A DNA stretch of 6,964 bases from the NCBI GenBank assembly GCA_018383835.1, contig JAHAWR010000010.1:1-6964 (forward strand), in the 5' to 3' direction. The DNA comes from Candidatus Jordarchaeia archaeon. Its GTDB lineage: Archaea > Asgardarchaeota > Jordiarchaeia > Jordiarchaeales > Freyrarchaeaceae. The notes below the pieces were generated by a model that was not told the DNA's origin, searched no databases, and saw only the letters and a list, made by a program, of their open reading frames with translations. Both the position numbers and the translations under genes were made by a program. Numbering within the stretch: position 1 is the first letter of the stretch; every line of letters starts with the position of its first letter. Below, piece by piece: positions 4,880 through 6,964 of this stretch.

Positions 4880-5755
4880 ATGATTAGGAAGGTTTTGATA
4901 ATTCATAGACTTTCTGGTGTCCCTCTCTTGGTTGTTGATTTTAATCGCTCGAGCCTTGGGTCTGATGACGCGCTTCTCAGCGGTATGCTAAGGGCATTGG
5001 AGGGGCTCGCTGAAGAATTAGGGATAGGGGAGTTCAGCTCATTTAAGACGACGGACGCCATGTTTCTCGTTACCTTGCTTAAACATGTTCTCGTCGCCTT
5101 ATTACTAGATCACGAAGACGATGTCGAGTACTATAAGCAGTTTGCGGTTGAGATAGCGTGGACCTTTGAGGCAACCTATCGCCTTGATAGCTGGGATGGA
5201 AATGTGGAACGCTTCTCAGAGTTCAGAGAGTGGATCATATCAATGCTGGAAAAGAGGACTTGGAAGGAGATGCAGGGGAATGCTAGGGAGCTACCAGAGG
5301 GGGTTGCGGGATACGTAGTGTATGATAAAGTTAACCACCGTTTCTGGGCGAACCTTAAAGTAAAGGTGAACATTATAGGGCTGATAAACTCGTGGGAAGC
5401 AACGACAGGAGAAGTCGTTGAGGCAAGTGGCGAGTCTCTAACGTACGTCTCTACTAAGTTGAAGCGCACTCCATTCGGTGTTATAGGCATCCTGTATAAG
5501 TCTCTCCTGGAGAGGGATGTCGAGCGATACAAAAAGCTTTTTGAGTTCATAACGGAAAATGCAGATAAGACATTCCTCCTTGTGAAAGAGACTTTAAAGG
5601 CGGCGGAGTCGCTTTTCGGTAAGGAAGCAGTAGAAGAAGTGAGGAGAAACGAAGGAAACATGCTTTTAGAGGTCTTAAGCTTCCATGAGAACCCACTTAC
5701 CTTCCTAGAACTTGTCCGCAGAATGAGTATTCGGGGTGTAGTTTTGTTAAAATAA
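4880..5755 (+). CDS. Protein with N-terminal longin/roadblock-like domain (291 aa)
   Basis: Residues about 2-102 show the strand-strand-helix-strands-helix pattern of the profilin-like (longin/roadblock) fold. First are two strands (IRKVLIIHRLSGVPLLVVDF), then DDALLSGMLRALEGLAEELG, the long helix that is the hallmark of archaeal longin-like proteins. A hydrophobic sheet follows (TDAMFLVTLLKHVLVALLLD), then a closing helix (YYKQFAVEIAWTFEATY). Such domains form dimer platforms for small GTPases or membrane-associated complexes in eukaryotes and are known in Asgard and other archaea. Residues 110-291 are a mixed, largely helical extension that I cannot assign (VERYKKLFEFITENADKTFL and onward). 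There is no TM segment or signal peptide. The frame opens at GTG 4811, but ATG 4880 places the first strand at the N-terminus as in longins and agrees with the TATA-like box at 4821. Its Shine-Dalgarno site is weak (GTGGT). The methyltransferase gene follows after 21 bases. Fold call moderate, function unknown. Confidence 0.7.
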   Translation: MIRKVLIIHRLSGVPLLVVDFNRSSLGSDDALLSGMLRALEGLAEELGIGEFSSFKTTDAMFLVTLLKHVLVALLLDHEDDVEYYKQFAVEIAWTFEATYRLDSWDGNVERFSEFREWIISMLEKRTWKEMQGNARELPEGVAGYVVYDKVNHRFWANLKVKVNIIGLINSWEATTGEVVEASGESLTYVSTKLKRTPFGVIGILYKSLLERDVERYKKLFEFITENADKTFLLVKETLKAAESLFGKEAVEEVRRNEGNMLLEVLSFHENPLTFLELVRRMSIRGVVLLK

Positions 5756-5776
5756 TTTATCGGGAGATTGTGGGGA

Positions 5777-6787
5777 ATGAATAAAAAGATTGCTTTCCTG
5801 TATGAAGTACTGAAGTCTCCTCGTCTCTTCCTCGAGCAATTGAAGGTTCTTAAGGATATAAATAAGTATATGAGACTTATTGCAGTGGATGCTCTGGCTC
5901 CTGCCCTGAGCCGGCTCCAAATTGGAGAAAGCGTGGAGCTTGACGCATTCATGAAGGCAGAGGAATTCGTTGACCGCCCCCTCCTTACGGAGATACTAAG
6001 ACTGGTGGAGGAGGAGGGCATTGTTAAGGTTAGGGAGGGAAAGCTTACGCTTCTAAGGTACCCCCCGAGGAGTCCCTTCCCAGATGCCATAAACAAAGCG
6101 CATCCCACCATCAGAGAGGCCTTTGGAACCTTTATAGAGCCAACCATAAGAACCGTCAGGGAGAGGCTTTCAGGTAAGGCTACTAGAGAATTTGATGTCG
6201 GCGAGCTGAAAGTCCATTGGAGTATAGCACTCGAAGGAGAATTTTATAGAGTTCAAAGGGAGAAAGCGATAGCTTTTGCGAGGCTCATGGATGAGGCAAA
6301 AAAACGCAGGGGAACCTTTAGGGTCTTAGACTATGGCTGTGGTGGCGGAGTGGGAACAGTGCAAATCTACAACCACCTTTCCGGGGCTGTCGATGACTTC
6401 GAGGTCGACGGGTGCGACGTGTCAGAGGGGCTACTCGAGGTGGCAAGAGAGGATGTATCCGTCGGCCTCCCCATACACTTCTTCAGTCTAAAAGAGGAAA
6501 AGCCATCGGAGGGACTGTATGACGCAATATTTGTATCGCACGTCCTCCACTGGACGGAGGATCCGGCCGGGACGATTGGCGAGCTCAAAAAGTATCTTAA
6601 ACCGGACGGATTCATCTTCGGCATCGAAAGCACGCTATCAAAGAGGCTATATCCCGTGGACCTCTTCATAAGAATACATGGGGCGAGAGGGTTCCCAACA
6701 TTCAGCGAACTTAAAAAGTGGTTCGACGAAAACAAAATGAAGCTCGAATTCGAGCCCGTCTGGTTCTCTTTCAAGGCAACGCAGTAA
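5777..6787 (+). CDS. Winged-helix plus class I SAM-dependent methyltransferase
   Basis: The 336-aa protein has an N-terminal winged-helix-like module (about 32-95, with LLTEILRLVEEEGIVKVREG and the wing KLTLLRYP). It then has a helical connector (105-175) and a Rossmann-fold methyltransferase domain (about 180-336). Motif I is VLDYGCGGGVGT (183-194). Acidic Asp214 (DGCDVS) should hold the SAM ribose, and YDAIFVSHVLHWTED (248-262) is motif IV, where VLHW resembles VLHDW of small-molecule O-methyltransferases. LKPDGFIFGIES (274-285) is the next strand. This architecture and length match dimeric O-methyltransferases that use the winged helix for dimerisation, so it need not bind DNA. The substrate cannot be told. 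ATG 5777 has GGGAG (5762-5766) upstream; an in-frame TTG at 5768 would add three residues. It is likely co-transcribed with the longin-like gene, 21 bases upstream. Confidence 0.85.
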   Translation: MNKKIAFLYEVLKSPRLFLEQLKVLKDINKYMRLIAVDALAPALSRLQIGESVELDAFMKAEEFVDRPLLTEILRLVEEEGIVKVREGKLTLLRYPPRSPFPDAINKAHPTIREAFGTFIEPTIRTVRERLSGKATREFDVGELKVHWSIALEGEFYRVQREKAIAFARLMDEAKKRRGTFRVLDYGCGGGVGTVQIYNHLSGAVDDFEVDGCDVSEGLLEVAREDVSVGLPIHFFSLKEEKPSEGLYDAIFVSHVLHWTEDPAGTIGELKKYLKPDGFIFGIESTLSKRLYPVDLFIRIHGARGFPTFSELKKWFDENKMKLEFEPVWFSFKATQ

Positions 6788-6797
6788 CCCCAAATAG

Positions 6798-6805
6798 CTT
6801 TTAAG
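6798..6805 (+). promoter_or_regulatory. TATA-like box of the ABCE1 gene
   Basis: CTTTTAAG lies in the 65-bp gap after the methyltransferase stop, about 48-55 bases before ATG 6853. It is a good archaeal TATA match and predicts a start near 6825-6830. ABCE1 would then be transcribed independently of the upstream pair. Confidence 0.5.
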
Positions 6806-6852
6806 CGGAGTTCCACTCTCCTTTTCAAGGAAACTTTCCTGAGGAGTTGCTT

Positions 6853-6964
6853 ATGGTGAGGGTGGCGGTCATCGATAAGAACAGGTGTAAGCCTAACGAC
6901 TGCTCGAAGGAGTGCTACAAGTTTTGCCCTGGGGTGAGGATGAGGCAGGAGACGATAAAAGAAT
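6853..6964 (+). CDS. rli1: Ribosome-recycling ATPase ABCE1 (Rli1), N-terminal fragment
   Basis: Only the first 37 codons are in the window; the gene continues past its end. The peptide MVRVAVIDKNRCKPNDCSKE followed by CYKFCPGVRMRQETIKE is the conserved start of ABCE1/Rli1. It carries the first [4Fe-4S] binding motif (C12, C17, C21, C25 followed by Pro). ABCE1 is an ABC-type twin-ATPase of archaea and eukaryotes. It splits ribosomes into subunits after termination or rescue, together with aRF1 or Pelota. The expected remainder is a second ferredoxin-like cluster and two nucleotide-binding domains. ATG 6853 is supported by GAGGAG at 6841-6846 with 6-base spacing and by the family's usual N-terminus. 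Confidence 0.95.
   Translation, partial: MVRVAVIDKNRCKPNDCSKECYKFCPGVRMRQETIKE

Noticed and set aside
5176..6147. 323-residue open frame on the - strand
   Set aside because: It spans the antisense of two real genes and their junction. Its Ser/Arg/Phe-rich composition is typical of antisense shadows, whereas the + strand frames show recognisable folds and motifs.
1..6964. tRNA or rRNA genes, CRISPR arrays, insertion sequences
   Set aside because: No tRNA cloverleaf or T-loop consensus, no regularly spaced repeats, and no transposase-like protein or terminal inverted repeats were seen.

Overview
The window is a gene-dense stretch of an archaeal chromosome. Four genes mark the lineage: the SPOUT rRNA methyltransferase Nep1, the RNase P protein Rpp21 (Rnp4), the start of the ribosome-recycling ATPase ABCE1/Rli1, and a TFIIB-like cyclin-fold protein. 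Shine-Dalgarno sites are purine-rich (GGAGG/GGTG type), TATA-like boxes precede several genes, and GTG and TTG starts are frequent (the start codon is TTG for three of the genes and GTG for one). Together with Lys/Glu/Arg-rich proteins this suggests a thermophilic member of the Thermoproteota (TACK) group, perhaps Thermofilum-like. The lineage is an inference and is not proven by the window.

Layout. Bases 1-74 hold the last codons of an upstream gene that ends in a CxxC motif. It is followed by a single-TM membrane protein of unknown function (91-765, +). Convergent to that lies a zinc-ribbon plus winged-helix protein (771-1445, -). A divergent promoter region of about 107 bp separates it from a three-gene operon (1553-3449, +): a coiled-coil protein of unknown function, a TFB-like cyclin-fold protein, and a TIM-barrel protein resembling aldo-keto reductases but with a degenerate active site. 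A short convergent gap with a hairpin separates this operon from nep1 (3503-4189, -). nep1 is divergent from rnp4 (4288-4635, +), so rRNA modification and tRNA 5' processing genes share a 98-bp promoter region.

After rnp4 comes a 244-bp non-coding gap without a recognisable gene. Then follow two closely spaced genes on the + strand: a protein with an N-terminal longin/roadblock-like (profilin-fold) domain (4880-5755), and a winged-helix plus class I SAM methyltransferase (5777-6787). The window ends in the first 37 codons of ABCE1 (6853 onward), which has its own TATA-like box and Shine-Dalgarno site.

Functionally the window mixes core information-processing genes (nep1, rnp4, ABCE1) with poorly characterised archaeal proteins. 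Several of those look like transcription or DNA-binding factors (zinc-ribbon winged helix, TFB-like). The longin-like protein is the most notable, because this fold underlies eukaryotic trafficking and small-GTPase regulators. I see no mobile element, CRISPR array, tRNA or rRNA.
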